DNA of 64,000 bases from Actinomycetes bacterium (GTDB taxonomy: Bacteria > Actinomycetota > Actinomycetes > Actinomycetales > Dermatophilaceae): positions 62,001 to 126,000 of the forward strand of contig JAEZWF010000017.1 of the NCBI GenBank assembly GCA_023420415.1, given 5' to 3'. Below the pieces are notes generated by a model, which was not told where the DNA came from, searched no databases, and saw only the letters and a program-made list of their open reading frames with translations. The position numbers and the translations under genes were made by a program. This document shows, in pieces, positions 31,971-39,211 of the stretch; position 1 is the stretch's first letter, and the number at the start of each line of letters is the position of its first letter.

Positions 31971-34617
31971 CGTTGGTGGACTGGGGCACCAGGGTGAGCT
32001 CGTCGCCGCCCGCCTCGCGGACCGCCTTCTCGGTGAACGGCCACGGGTAGAGCTCGTTCTTGACCCACGCCTGCGTCTGGTCGGAGTAATGGTCGGAGTA
32101 GACGTGGCCGCTGTTGCCGGTCTGGTTGACCCACTGCGACGCGTCGAGGTTCGACAGGTCGACGACCATCCGCATCGAGGGAGCCCAGTCGACGTCGTAG
32201 GCGTCGCCCGGGTCGCCGTCGAGGCCCTTGCTCGCGTCCCAGCCGTTGGCGTTGACGATGGCCGAGCCGCCCGGCATGTCATAGGGGCCCTTGTTGAACA
32301 TGTCGCGCACGAAGCCCGGCACGCCGTCGCCGCCGAGCACCTGGTGCTCGAGCGTGAGCTGGTGCAACCGGCCCCAGCGCCAGTCACTGGGATCCTTGCC
32401 GAGCTGCTTGGTGAGGTCGAGACGGGCCTCAACGAGGGCCTTGCGCAGGATCTCGGCCTGCCCCTCGGTCACGCCGGCGGTGCGCTTGTCGTCCCACCAC
32501 GCCGACTTGGGCTTGGTCAGCAGCTGCGTCATCGCCGCCATCCACTGGTCACCACCGTTGGCCCGCAGGTCCTTGGGCAGCTCGTCGTTGAAGGTCAGGT
32601 CCAGCAGCCGCGCCCACACCGCGTTGTAGTAAGCCGCGGCGGCAGCGGCATCGGAGTCGTCGGCCGGCTGGGTGAAGTTCCAGCCACGCAACAGGTCCTG
32701 GGCCTGCTTGGTGAAGTCGTCGCCACCCAGGTTGACCGACAGCAGGGCCTTGACGAGCGTCGGCGCGAACTGGTTGCGGGTGTCGCCCTGGATCCTCGAC
32801 ATCGTCGCGGCCGTCACCTTGTCGTCCTTGGCGAGCAGGTCGCGAATGCGCTGCGCCCGGTACCCGTAGTCCCACTCGTTGGTGAGGAAGGGGCTGCCGC
32901 TGCGCGTGACCGCCTGGTTGGCCGTGACGATGAAACCCTCAGGTGGGTTGTAGGTCCACGGCAGCTCCTCGAACGGCACGTAGCCCTTCCAGTCCCACGA
33001 CGACACCCAGCCCGGGCGGATCCAGTACCCCGGGGCCGCCTCCATGTACCGGGTGCGGATCGGGATGCGGCCCGGCGCCTGGTAGCCGATGTTGCCGGCG
33101 GTGTCGGCGTAGATGAGGTTCTGCGCCGGGGCCGCGAAGTCAGCCGCAGCCGCCCGGAACTCCTCGAAGTTCTGCGCCTTGTTGATGGCGAAGATCGCGT
33201 CGGCCGTCTTGTTGGGCTCGAGCCCGGTCCACTGCAGCGCGACCTCGTAGGACCCGGGACTGGTGCGTCCGTTGACCGGAGGGGTGTCACCGGCCTCGGC
33301 CACCGGTTGCAGCGCATCGGACAGGATCGGGCCGTGGCGGGTGGAGCGCACCGTGATGGTCTGCTCTCCCCCACCGCCGATCTTGATCGTCTCGGTGCGC
33401 ATGGTCAGCGGCACCTGCTTGCCGTCGCGCAGGTAGGAGTCACCGCTCACCTGCTCGAGGAAGAAGTCGGTCACGTCCGGCCCGAGGTTGGTGAACCCCC
33501 AGGCGACCTTGTCGTTGTGCCCGATGACCACACCCGGCAGCCCAGAGAAGGAGTAGCCGGTCACCTTGAACGGGCACGCCTCCGACACGGTGCGGCAGTT
33601 CAGCCCCACCTGGTACCAGATGCCCGGAATGCTCGTCCCAAGGTGAGGGTCGTTGGCCAGCAACGGTTTTCCGGTCGCGGTGCGGCTGCCGGAGACCACC
33701 CACGAGTTCGACCCGATGCCGTCACCGCGACCCACCGTCGCGGGGACCGCCGCGAGCGCACGCGACACCGCGGCATACGCCGCCTGCACTCCCTTGTCCG
33801 TCGGCGAGGGGACGGCCGCACTCGTCGCGCCCCCACGCGGCGGCAGCGACGGCACGGCCGAGTTGGCTCCGCCGCCGGAGCTGCCCGCCGGTGAGGCGCC
33901 GCTCTGCCAGTCCTGCGGCGACAGGATCGCCTTGTTGGTCTCGAAGTCGTAGGGCGGCCACAGCTCGTTGATCTGGTTGATCGACATGGTGCCGGCCAGG
34001 CGGGCGCGCATCAGCTCGGCGTCGTAGTCGCCCTTGAGGTCCCACGCCATCGCCTTGAGCCAGGCGAGGGAGTCGGCAGGCGTCCAGTCCTCGACGCGGT
34101 AGTCCGGGACCTTCTGCGCGAGCAGGACGTACTCGAGCGCCATCTTCGACGGGGTGCCGGCCTGCTTGATGTAGGCGTTGACGCCGTCGGCGTAGGCCTG
34201 CAGGTAACGCCGAGTCTCCGGCTTGAGTGTGGGCAGCTCCTGCTCGGCGACCCGCCGCCAGCCCAGCGTGCGGATCACGCGGTCGGTCTCGAGTCCCTGT
34301 TGACCGACGAGCTCGGAGAGCCGCCCGGCCGTGATGTGACGACGCAGGTCCATCTCGAAGAACCGGTCCTGCGCGTGGACGAATCCCTGTGCCTTGAAAA
34401 GGTCTTCGGCCGAGTCGGCATAGATCTGGGGTATGCCGCGGTCGTCACGAAGGACGGTCACCTTGCTTCCCAGCCCCGGCACCTGGAGCTCGCCCTCGGT
34501 GGTCGGGAACGGCCGCCTCACCCAGGTGACGGCGAGAACCGCAGCAATTCCGATGACCACGACCAGCAGCGCCGCGACTGCCACGGCGATGCGGCGGATG
34601 AGTTTCCAGCGCGACAC
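31954..34617 (-). CDS. Penicillin acylase-family (Ntn hydrolase) exported amidase
   Basis: Proteins of this family are self-processing amidases that cut N-acyl bonds in penicillins, acyl-homoserine lactones or related amides. The 887-residue precursor has a membrane anchor or signal helix (~10-30), the alpha-chain start TVLRDDRGIPQIYADS, and HAQDRFFEMDLRRH. The catalytic Ser S303 lies in GIGSNSWVVSG, where the beta chain begins after autocleavage, followed by NDPHLG. Substrate cannot be named. The GTG start has TAGTCT 6 nt upstream, so the mRNA is probably leaderless. The 3' end lies in the 94-bp repeat. Confidence 0.92.
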   Translation of the reverse strand: MSRWKLIRRIAVAVAALLVVVIGIAAVLAVTWVRRPFPTTEGELQVPGLGSKVTVLRDDRGIPQIYADSAEDLFKAQGFVHAQDRFFEMDLRRHITAGRLSELVGQQGLETDRVIRTLGWRRVAEQELPTLKPETRRYLQAYADGVNAYIKQAGTPSKMALEYVLLAQKVPDYRVEDWTPADSLAWLKAMAWDLKGDYDAELMRARLAGTMSINQINELWPPYDFETNKAILSPQDWQSGASPAGSSGGGANSAVPSLPPRGGATSAAVPSPTDKGVQAAYAAVSRALAAVPATVGRGDGIGSNSWVVSGSRTATGKPLLANDPHLGTSIPGIWYQVGLNCRTVSEACPFKVTGYSFSGLPGVVIGHNDKVAWGFTNLGPDVTDFFLEQVSGDSYLRDGKQVPLTMRTETIKIGGGGEQTITVRSTRHGPILSDALQPVAEAGDTPPVNGRTSPGSYEVALQWTGLEPNKTADAIFAINKAQNFEEFRAAAADFAAPAQNLIYADTAGNIGYQAPGRIPIRTRYMEAAPGYWIRPGWVSSWDWKGYVPFEELPWTYNPPEGFIVTANQAVTRSGSPFLTNEWDYGYRAQRIRDLLAKDDKVTAATMSRIQGDTRNQFAPTLVKALLSVNLGGDDFTKQAQDLLRGWNFTQPADDSDAAAAAAYYNAVWARLLDLTFNDELPKDLRANGGDQWMAAMTQLLTKPKSAWWDDKRTAGVTEGQAEILRKALVEARLDLTKQLGKDPSDWRWGRLHQLTLEHQVLGGDGVPGFVRDMFNKGPYDMPGGSAIVNANGWDASKGLDGDPGDAYDVDWAPSMRMVVDLSNLDASQWVNQTGNSGHVYSDHYSDQTQAWVKNELYPWPFTEKAVREAGGDELTLVPQSTNASPGR

Positions 34618-34623
34618 CCTGCG

Positions 34624-34629
34624 AGACTA
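34624..34629 (-). promoter_or_regulatory. -10 box of a leaderless transcript (acylase gene)
   Basis: On the minus strand TAGTCT lies 6 nt before the GTG at 34617, in the divergent gap with the antiporter gene. Confidence 0.5.
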
Positions 34630-34664
34630 TCCGCACCTCGACGACGGAAAGGACGTGACTGGCC

Positions 34665-36212
34665 GTGCCGACCGGATTGACCTCTGCCGCCAGCGAGTCC
34701 TTCACGTTGCACGACCTCACGCCGGCGTTGCTGATCGGCTCGATCGTGCTGCTCGTCTCCGTCGTCGCCGTGCGGCTCTCGGTCAAGTCCGGGTTGCCGT
34801 CGCTGCTGCTCTACCTCGCCATCGGCCTGGCCATCGGCGAGTCAGGACCGTTGCTGCACATCGACTTCGAGTCCGAGGAGCTCACCCAGGTCCTGGGTTA
34901 CAGCGCCCTCATCCTCATCCTCTCCGAGGGCGGGCTGAGCACCCGCTGGGAGGGCATCAAGCGGTCGGTCGCACCGGCCGCGGTCCTGTCGACCGTCGGC
35001 GTGCTCGTGTCCGTGTTCGTCGTGGCGCTGGCCGCCCGGTTCGTCCTGAACCTCGACTGGAACACCGCCCTGCTCGTCGGCGCGATCCTGTCCTCGACCG
35101 ACGCGGCAGCCGTCTTCTCGGTGCTGCGCCGGGTGCCGTTGCCGCGCCGCATCACCGGCATGCTCGAGGCGGAGTCGGGGTTCAACGACGCCCCGGTCGT
35201 CATCCTCGTGACCGCCCTCGCCGCCCGCAGCGCCGACCCGTCCCACGCGGAGCCCTGGTGGCAGCTCGGCATCACCGCGGCATACGAGCTCGCCGTCGGC
35301 GCCCTCGTGGGACTTGCCATCGGCTGGCTGGGCGGCAAGTTCATGAAGCGGGTGGCGCCGGGTTCGTCGGGTCTGTTCAGCATCGGTGTCGTCGCCGTGA
35401 CCGTCCTCGCGTATGCCGCGGCCGCGTCGATCCACACCAGCGGCTTCATCGCGTGCTACCTGGCGGCGTTGGTCCTCGGCAACTCGCGGTTGCCGCACGG
35501 GCCGGCGGTCCAGGGCCTGTCGACCGCGCTCGGCTGGCTGGCGCAGATCGGGCTCTTCGTCCTCCTCGGCCTGCTCGCCTCACCCAGCCAGATGGGCGAC
35601 CAGATCGTGCCGGCCATCGTGATCGGCCTGGTGCTGCTGCTCGTCGCGCGACCGCTGTCGGTCATCGTCTCGGTGGCGCCGTTCCGCATCGGCTGGCGTG
35701 ACCAGGCGTTCCTGTCGTGGGCCGGTCTGCGGGGCGCGGTGCCGGTCGTGCTCGCGACCGTGCCGGCGACGGCGGGCGCGGGTCAGGTGAGCTGGATCTT
35801 CGAGCTGGTCTTCGTGCTCGTCATCATCTTCACGATCGTGCAGGGCAACACGCTGCCGTGGGTGGCCCGACGGCTGGGGGTGGTCGAGGACTACAGCGCG
35901 CTCGACCTGGCCGTGGAGGCCACGCCGCTGGAGGAGCTCGACGCCGACCTGATGCAGGTGGGCGTGGGTCCCGCCAGCAAGCTGCACGGTGTCGAGATCT
36001 TCGAGCTGCGGCTGCCCGAGGGCGCCAACGTCACCCTCGTCGTGCGCGGGGACAAGGGGTTCGTGCCCGCCGGCAACACCGTCATCCGCACCGGGGACCA
36101 GCTGCTGATCGTCACGACCGCCGAGGTGCGCAGCAAGGCCGAGAAGCGGGTTCGCGCGGTCAGCCAGTACGGCCGCCTCGCCGGCTGGACCAAGGGACCT
36201 CCGCGCAGCTGA
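34665..36212 (+). CDS. K+/H+ antiporter, CPA1 (CvrA/NhaP2-like)
   Basis: The 515-residue protein has about twelve membrane segments, the CPA fold motifs SSTDAAAVFSVLRR and ESGFNDAP (ND motif), and a C-terminal RCK_C/TrkA_C-like domain (~425-505, VEIFELRLPEGANV..GDQLLIV). The cytoplasmic domain is typical of NhaP2/CvrA K+/H+ antiporters that respond to cytoplasmic ions or nucleotides. The start is a GTG, divergent from the acylase gene. Confidence 0.9.
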   Translation: MPTGLTSAASESFTLHDLTPALLIGSIVLLVSVVAVRLSVKSGLPSLLLYLAIGLAIGESGPLLHIDFESEELTQVLGYSALILILSEGGLSTRWEGIKRSVAPAAVLSTVGVLVSVFVVALAARFVLNLDWNTALLVGAILSSTDAAAVFSVLRRVPLPRRITGMLEAESGFNDAPVVILVTALAARSADPSHAEPWWQLGITAAYELAVGALVGLAIGWLGGKFMKRVAPGSSGLFSIGVVAVTVLAYAAAASIHTSGFIACYLAALVLGNSRLPHGPAVQGLSTALGWLAQIGLFVLLGLLASPSQMGDQIVPAIVIGLVLLLVARPLSVIVSVAPFRIGWRDQAFLSWAGLRGAVPVVLATVPATAGAGQVSWIFELVFVLVIIFTIVQGNTLPWVARRLGVVEDYSALDLAVEATPLEELDADLMQVGVGPASKLHGVEIFELRLPEGANVTLVVRGDKGFVPAGNTVIRTGDQLLIVTTAEVRSKAEKRVRAVSQYGRLAGWTKGPPRS

Positions 36213-36282
36213 GTGCCGCGGACCCACCCCACGGTCGTCCTCAGGCACTCCAGTGGGGAACAAAGCACGGCCGGTTCGGCCT

Positions 36283-36314
36283 TACACTTGGCACTCGAAC
36301 GTTTCGAGTGCCAG
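36283..36314 (+). promoter_or_regulatory. CIRCE-like HrcA operator over a promoter
   Basis: TTGGCACTC (36288-36296), nine bases, then GAGTGCCAG (36306-36314). This matches the CIRCE consensus TTAGCACTC-N9-GAGTGCTAA with the G/C changes common in GC-rich bacteria. A -10 box TACACT (36283-36288) overlaps its left end, so HrcA binding would block the promoter of the zinc-ribbon gene 47 bp downstream. HrcA itself is not in the window. Confidence 0.75.
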
Positions 36315-36360
36315 TCTGCCGGGCGGCATCCCGACCGGCCCACGACCTCCAGGAGCAACC

Positions 36361-36702
36361 GTGCCGACGTACACCTACGCGTGCACCGACTGCGGCCACC
36401 GTTTCGACACGGTGCAGTCCTTCAGCGACGACGCGCTCACCACCTGCCCCGAGTGCAACGGCAAGCTGCGCAAGGTCTTCAGCCCGGTCGGTGTCGTGTT
36501 CAAGGGCGGCGGTTTCTACCGCACCGACTCCCGCAGCGGCTCGTCCTCGTCGGTGCCGGCGTCCTCTGAGTCCAAGTCCGACTCCGGGAAGTCCGACTCC
36601 GGTTCGTCTGCGTCTTCGTCAGCGTCGGGCTCGTCGGGCAAGAGCGACTCGTCGAGCAGCTCCGCCAAGGCGACCACGAGCACCGGCGGCTCGGCCGCCT
36701 GA
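36361..36702 (+). CDS. FmdB-family zinc ribbon protein
   Basis: The 113-residue protein starts PTYTYACTDCGHRFDTVQ and has two CxxC pairs (C8/C11 and C29/C32 of the numbering from the GTG), forming a zinc ribbon, then GGGFYRTDSR. The C-terminal half is a Ser-rich tail. FmdB proteins are small and of uncertain function. In Actinobacteria this gene usually lies near the 5-FCL/SAF/mscL block, as here. The GTG has AGGAG upstream. The CIRCE-like operator suggests heat-shock control. Confidence 0.9.
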   Translation: MPTYTYACTDCGHRFDTVQSFSDDALTTCPECNGKLRKVFSPVGVVFKGGGFYRTDSRSGSSSSVPASSESKSDSGKSDSGSSASSSASGSSGKSDSSSSSAKATTSTGGSAA

Positions 36703-36810
36703 GCCGGCCACGCGGCATACCTCACGGCGCTCGTCCTCCACAGGGGACGGGCGCCGTCGCCTTTGTCCACAGCCGTTTTCGCCCGTATGCCGCGTGCTCA
36801 CCTGCGTGCG

Positions 36811-36816
36811 TAGGCT
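36811..36816 (+). promoter_or_regulatory. -10 box of a leaderless transcript (mtnP)
   Basis: TAGGCT lies 6 nt before the ATG at 36823. Confidence 0.5.
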
Positions 36817-36822
36817 GCCGGC

Positions 36823-37677
36823 ATGGCTTTCTCCCCCAGTGACGGCACCGGCGGCCCGCGCGCCACGCTCGGGCTGATCGGCGGCTCGGGCTTCTACGAG
36901 TTCTTCGAGTCGGCGCAACGGGTGAAGGTGACGACGCCGTTCGGCGACCCGAGCGACGACCTCGTCATCGGCGACGTCGGCGGGCGGCAGGTCGCGTTCA
37001 TCGCCAGGCACGGGCAGGGGCACCGGTTCCCGCCCCACCGGGTCAACTACCGAGCCAACCTGTGGGCGCTGCGCTCGGTCGGGGTGCGGCAGGTGCTGGC
37101 CCCGTGTGCGGTCGGGTCGCTCGTGCCCGCCAACGGGCCCGGCACGGTGGTGGTACCCGACCAGGTGGTCGACCGCACCTGGGGGCGCGAGCAGACGATC
37201 TACGGCGAGGAGGGGCAGGTCGTCCACGTCGGGTTCGCCGATCCCTACTGCCCGCGCGGGCGTGCCGTGGCGGCGCGGTCGGCGAGCGAGGCCGGGCTGC
37301 CGGTGGTCGACTCGGGGACGCTCGTCGTCATCAACGGGCCGCGGTTCTCCTCGCGCGCCGAGTCGCAGTGGCACCAGGCCGCGGGTTGGTCGATCGTGGG
37401 CATGACCGCGATGCCGGAGGCCGCGATCGCCCGCGAGCTGGCCATGTGCTTCACGACCATCGCGCTCGTCACCGACCACGACGCCGGGGTCGAGGGTGGT
37501 GACGCCGTCACGCACGAGGAGGTGCTGCAGGTGTTCGCCCGCAACATCGATGGGCTGAAGCAGGTGTTGCGCACCGCGTTGACCGCCATGCCTGCCGACG
37601 AGAGCGACGCCGAGGCGACGTGCGCGTGCCGACGGGCACTGGACGGCATACAGCTGCCGTTTGCGTTGCCGGACTAG
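36823..37677 (+). CDS. mtnP: S-methyl-5'-thioadenosine phosphorylase
   Basis: MtnP cleaves methylthioadenosine to adenine and methylthioribose-1-phosphate in methionine salvage. The 284-residue protein has the phosphate-binding start LGLIGGSGFYEF, RHGQGHRFPPHRVNYRAN, the base site NGPRFSSRAES, MTAMPEAAIARELAMC and the TDHDAG aspartates. It could also act as a purine nucleoside phosphorylase of the PNP-MTAP group. The ATG has a leaderless-type promoter. Inverted GTATGCC motifs (36712 and 36785) lie in the gap upstream. Confidence 0.92.
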   Translation: MAFSPSDGTGGPRATLGLIGGSGFYEFFESAQRVKVTTPFGDPSDDLVIGDVGGRQVAFIARHGQGHRFPPHRVNYRANLWALRSVGVRQVLAPCAVGSLVPANGPGTVVVPDQVVDRTWGREQTIYGEEGQVVHVGFADPYCPRGRAVAARSASEAGLPVVDSGTLVVINGPRFSSRAESQWHQAAGWSIVGMTAMPEAAIARELAMCFTTIALVTDHDAGVEGGDAVTHEEVLQVFARNIDGLKQVLRTALTAMPADESDAEATCACRRALDGIQLPFALPD

Positions 37678-37711
37678 GGATTTCGAACTGAGGGTTGCGA
37701 GGGGGCACACG

Positions 37712-38398
37712 GTGGTGGGGATGGTGCGACGAGCCGTCGCGGCGTTGCGTGCGCCGGGCCGACGGGCCGGGTGGAGACGGCACGTGCTGCGGCGGGTCCT
37801 GGCTGCGGGGTGCGCGGTGGTGGCCGTGCTGGCCGGTCTCGCGGTCGTGCGCCAGCCGGGCGAACCGACCGTGCCGGTGCTCGTGGCCGCGCGGGCGATC
37901 CCGGCTGGGTCGCCGGTCGAACCACAGGCGGTGCGGGTGGTGCGGTGGCCAGCGGGGCTGGTCCCCGAAGGTGCGGTGAGGGGGCCGGCAGAGGCGCTGG
38001 GGCGGGTCGTGGTGAGCCCCGTGGCCCGTGGCGAGACGTTGACGGCCAGCCGGTTCAGCACCCGGTCGTTGCTCGAGGGCCGGGGCGAGGACCAGCTCGC
38101 GGTCCACGTCAGCGTCGCCGACGAGGGCGCCGTGGCGATGGTGTCGGCCGGCGACCGCGTCGACCTCGTGGGCGCCGGCGCCGTGGTCGCCCGCGACGTC
38201 GAGGTGCTGCGGGTGGACCGGCCGGTGCGCACCGACTTCGGTGCCGTGATCGAAGGCCAGGGGTCGTCGTCGGGGTATGCCGCGGGCGGGCCGGGACTGG
38301 TCGTGGCGGCCGACCCGCGCGCGGCCGAGGCCATCGCGGGCGCGCCGGTCGACGCCACCGGGCGGCCGGACCTGCGGGTGCTGCTGCGTCCGCGGTGA
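37712..38398 (+). CDS. SAF-domain (CpaB-like) membrane-anchored protein
   Basis: The 228-residue protein has a basic N-terminus, one membrane helix (VLAAGCAVVAVLAGLAVVRQ), and a SAF domain: VPVLVAARAIPAGSPVEPQAVRVVRW, then SPVARGETLTASRF, and a C-terminal RcpC/CpaB-like part (GDRVDLVGAG..VVARDVEVLRV). CpaB proteins assemble Flp pilus machines, but no cpaA/F or tadB/C genes are here. The neighbours mtnP, fmdB and mscL match the usual actinobacterial location. I chose the GTG at 37712 because a GGGGG-type ribosome binding site precedes it. Confidence 0.8.
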   Translation: MVGMVRRAVAALRAPGRRAGWRRHVLRRVLAAGCAVVAVLAGLAVVRQPGEPTVPVLVAARAIPAGSPVEPQAVRVVRWPAGLVPEGAVRGPAEALGRVVVSPVARGETLTASRFSTRSLLEGRGEDQLAVHVSVADEGAVAMVSAGDRVDLVGAGAVVARDVEVLRVDRPVRTDFGAVIEGQGSSSGYAAGGPGLVVAADPRAAEAIAGAPVDATGRPDLRVLLRPR

Positions 38399-38487
38399 CC
38401 CGCTGTGACCCGCTGTGACCCGCTGTGGCCCGAGCCGCTGACTCGCCGTGGCCCGAGCCGCTGTGACCCGCTGTGACGCGAGCCGTG
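38395..38487. repeat. Degenerate tandem repeat (~10 bp, TGTGACCCGC)
   Basis: Units of the type TGTGACCCGC and GTGGCCCGAGCCGC repeat several times directly after the SAF gene. They contain no gene. Confidence 0.7.
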
Positions 38488-38598
38488 GCCGCGCCTGGTC
38501 CGCCCCGAACAGGCCATTAACACGCCACTTACGGGGGCGACGCAGCACAACCATCAAGTTGTGACCGATTCGTGACGACGAAACACCCTGCGTGCATG

Positions 38599-38629
38599 TT
38601 GCGCGGTGGGGCGCATTTGTCGCTACGGT
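38599..38629 (+). promoter_or_regulatory. Promoter of mscL
   Basis: TTGCGC (38599-38604) and TACGGT (38624-38629) are separated by 19 bp and form a plausible vegetative promoter, 43 bp before the mscL ATG. Unlike many neighbours this transcript has a leader with a ribosome binding site (GAAAGGG). Confidence 0.45.
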
Positions 38630-38672
38630 TACTCGCCGTAACGGCATCAACATCGAAAGGGCGGGACAACCC

Positions 38673-39032
38673 ATGAAGGGTTTCAAGGATTTCGTGATGC
38701 GGGGCAATCTCGTCGAGCTTGCCGTCGCATTCATCATCGCGGGCGCATTCGCCAAGGTTGTGGAGGCGTTCGTGACGGTTCTCATGGACCTCATCGGCAA
38801 GGCCGGTGGCACCCCGGACTTCTCCTCCTGGAAGCCGGGCGGCGTTTCGCTGGGTGCGTTCATCACCGTGCTGATCTCGTTCCTGTTCCTCGCCTTCATC
38901 GTGTACTTCTTCGTGGTGAAGCCCTACGAGGCCGCGAAGTCCCGGTTCTCCAAGACCGAGGAGGACGCTGCTCCGGACGAGGACATCGTCCTGCTGCGCG
39001 AGATCCGCGACGCGCTCACCCGCCGCGCCTGA
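38673..39032 (+). CDS. mscL: Large-conductance mechanosensitive channel MscL
   Basis: MscL opens under membrane tension to protect against osmotic downshock. The 119-residue protein has the conserved N-terminal helix MKGFKDFVMRGNLVELAVAF, two membrane helices and the cytoplasmic EIRDAL helix at the end. The ATG at 38673 is preceded by GAAAGGG; an upstream frame from 38592 is not conserved-looking. A hairpin terminator follows. Confidence 0.95.
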   Translation: MKGFKDFVMRGNLVELAVAFIIAGAFAKVVEAFVTVLMDLIGKAGGTPDFSSWKPGGVSLGAFITVLISFLFLAFIVYFFVVKPYEAAKSRFSKTEEDAAPDEDIVLLREIRDALTRRA

Positions 39033-39084
39033 CCCAGGCGCTCAGGCACTGAGCACCGGACGCCACACGCGTCCACCGATCGCC

Positions 39085-39120
39085 GAAGGCGCCGCATCCC
39101 CCACGGGGTGCGGCGCCTTC
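39085..39120 (+). terminator. Terminator of mscL
   Basis: GAAGGCGCCGCA (39085-39096) pairs with 39109-39120; four C-G pairs extend it past a bulge. It lies between mscL and the converging helicase gene. Confidence 0.7.
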
Positions 39121-39211
39121 GTCATGCGCCCCACTCGTTGCCGCTCGCTCGGCATCCGGCCCCTCTTTCGCGCCACCATGCCGACTCACCGGCAACCAGT
39201 GCTGGTCTGGC

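Noticed and set aside
36619..38550. 643-residue minus-strand frame opposite fmdB, mtnP and the SAF gene
   Set aside because: It is an antisense shadow with no domain; the plus-strand genes are clear.
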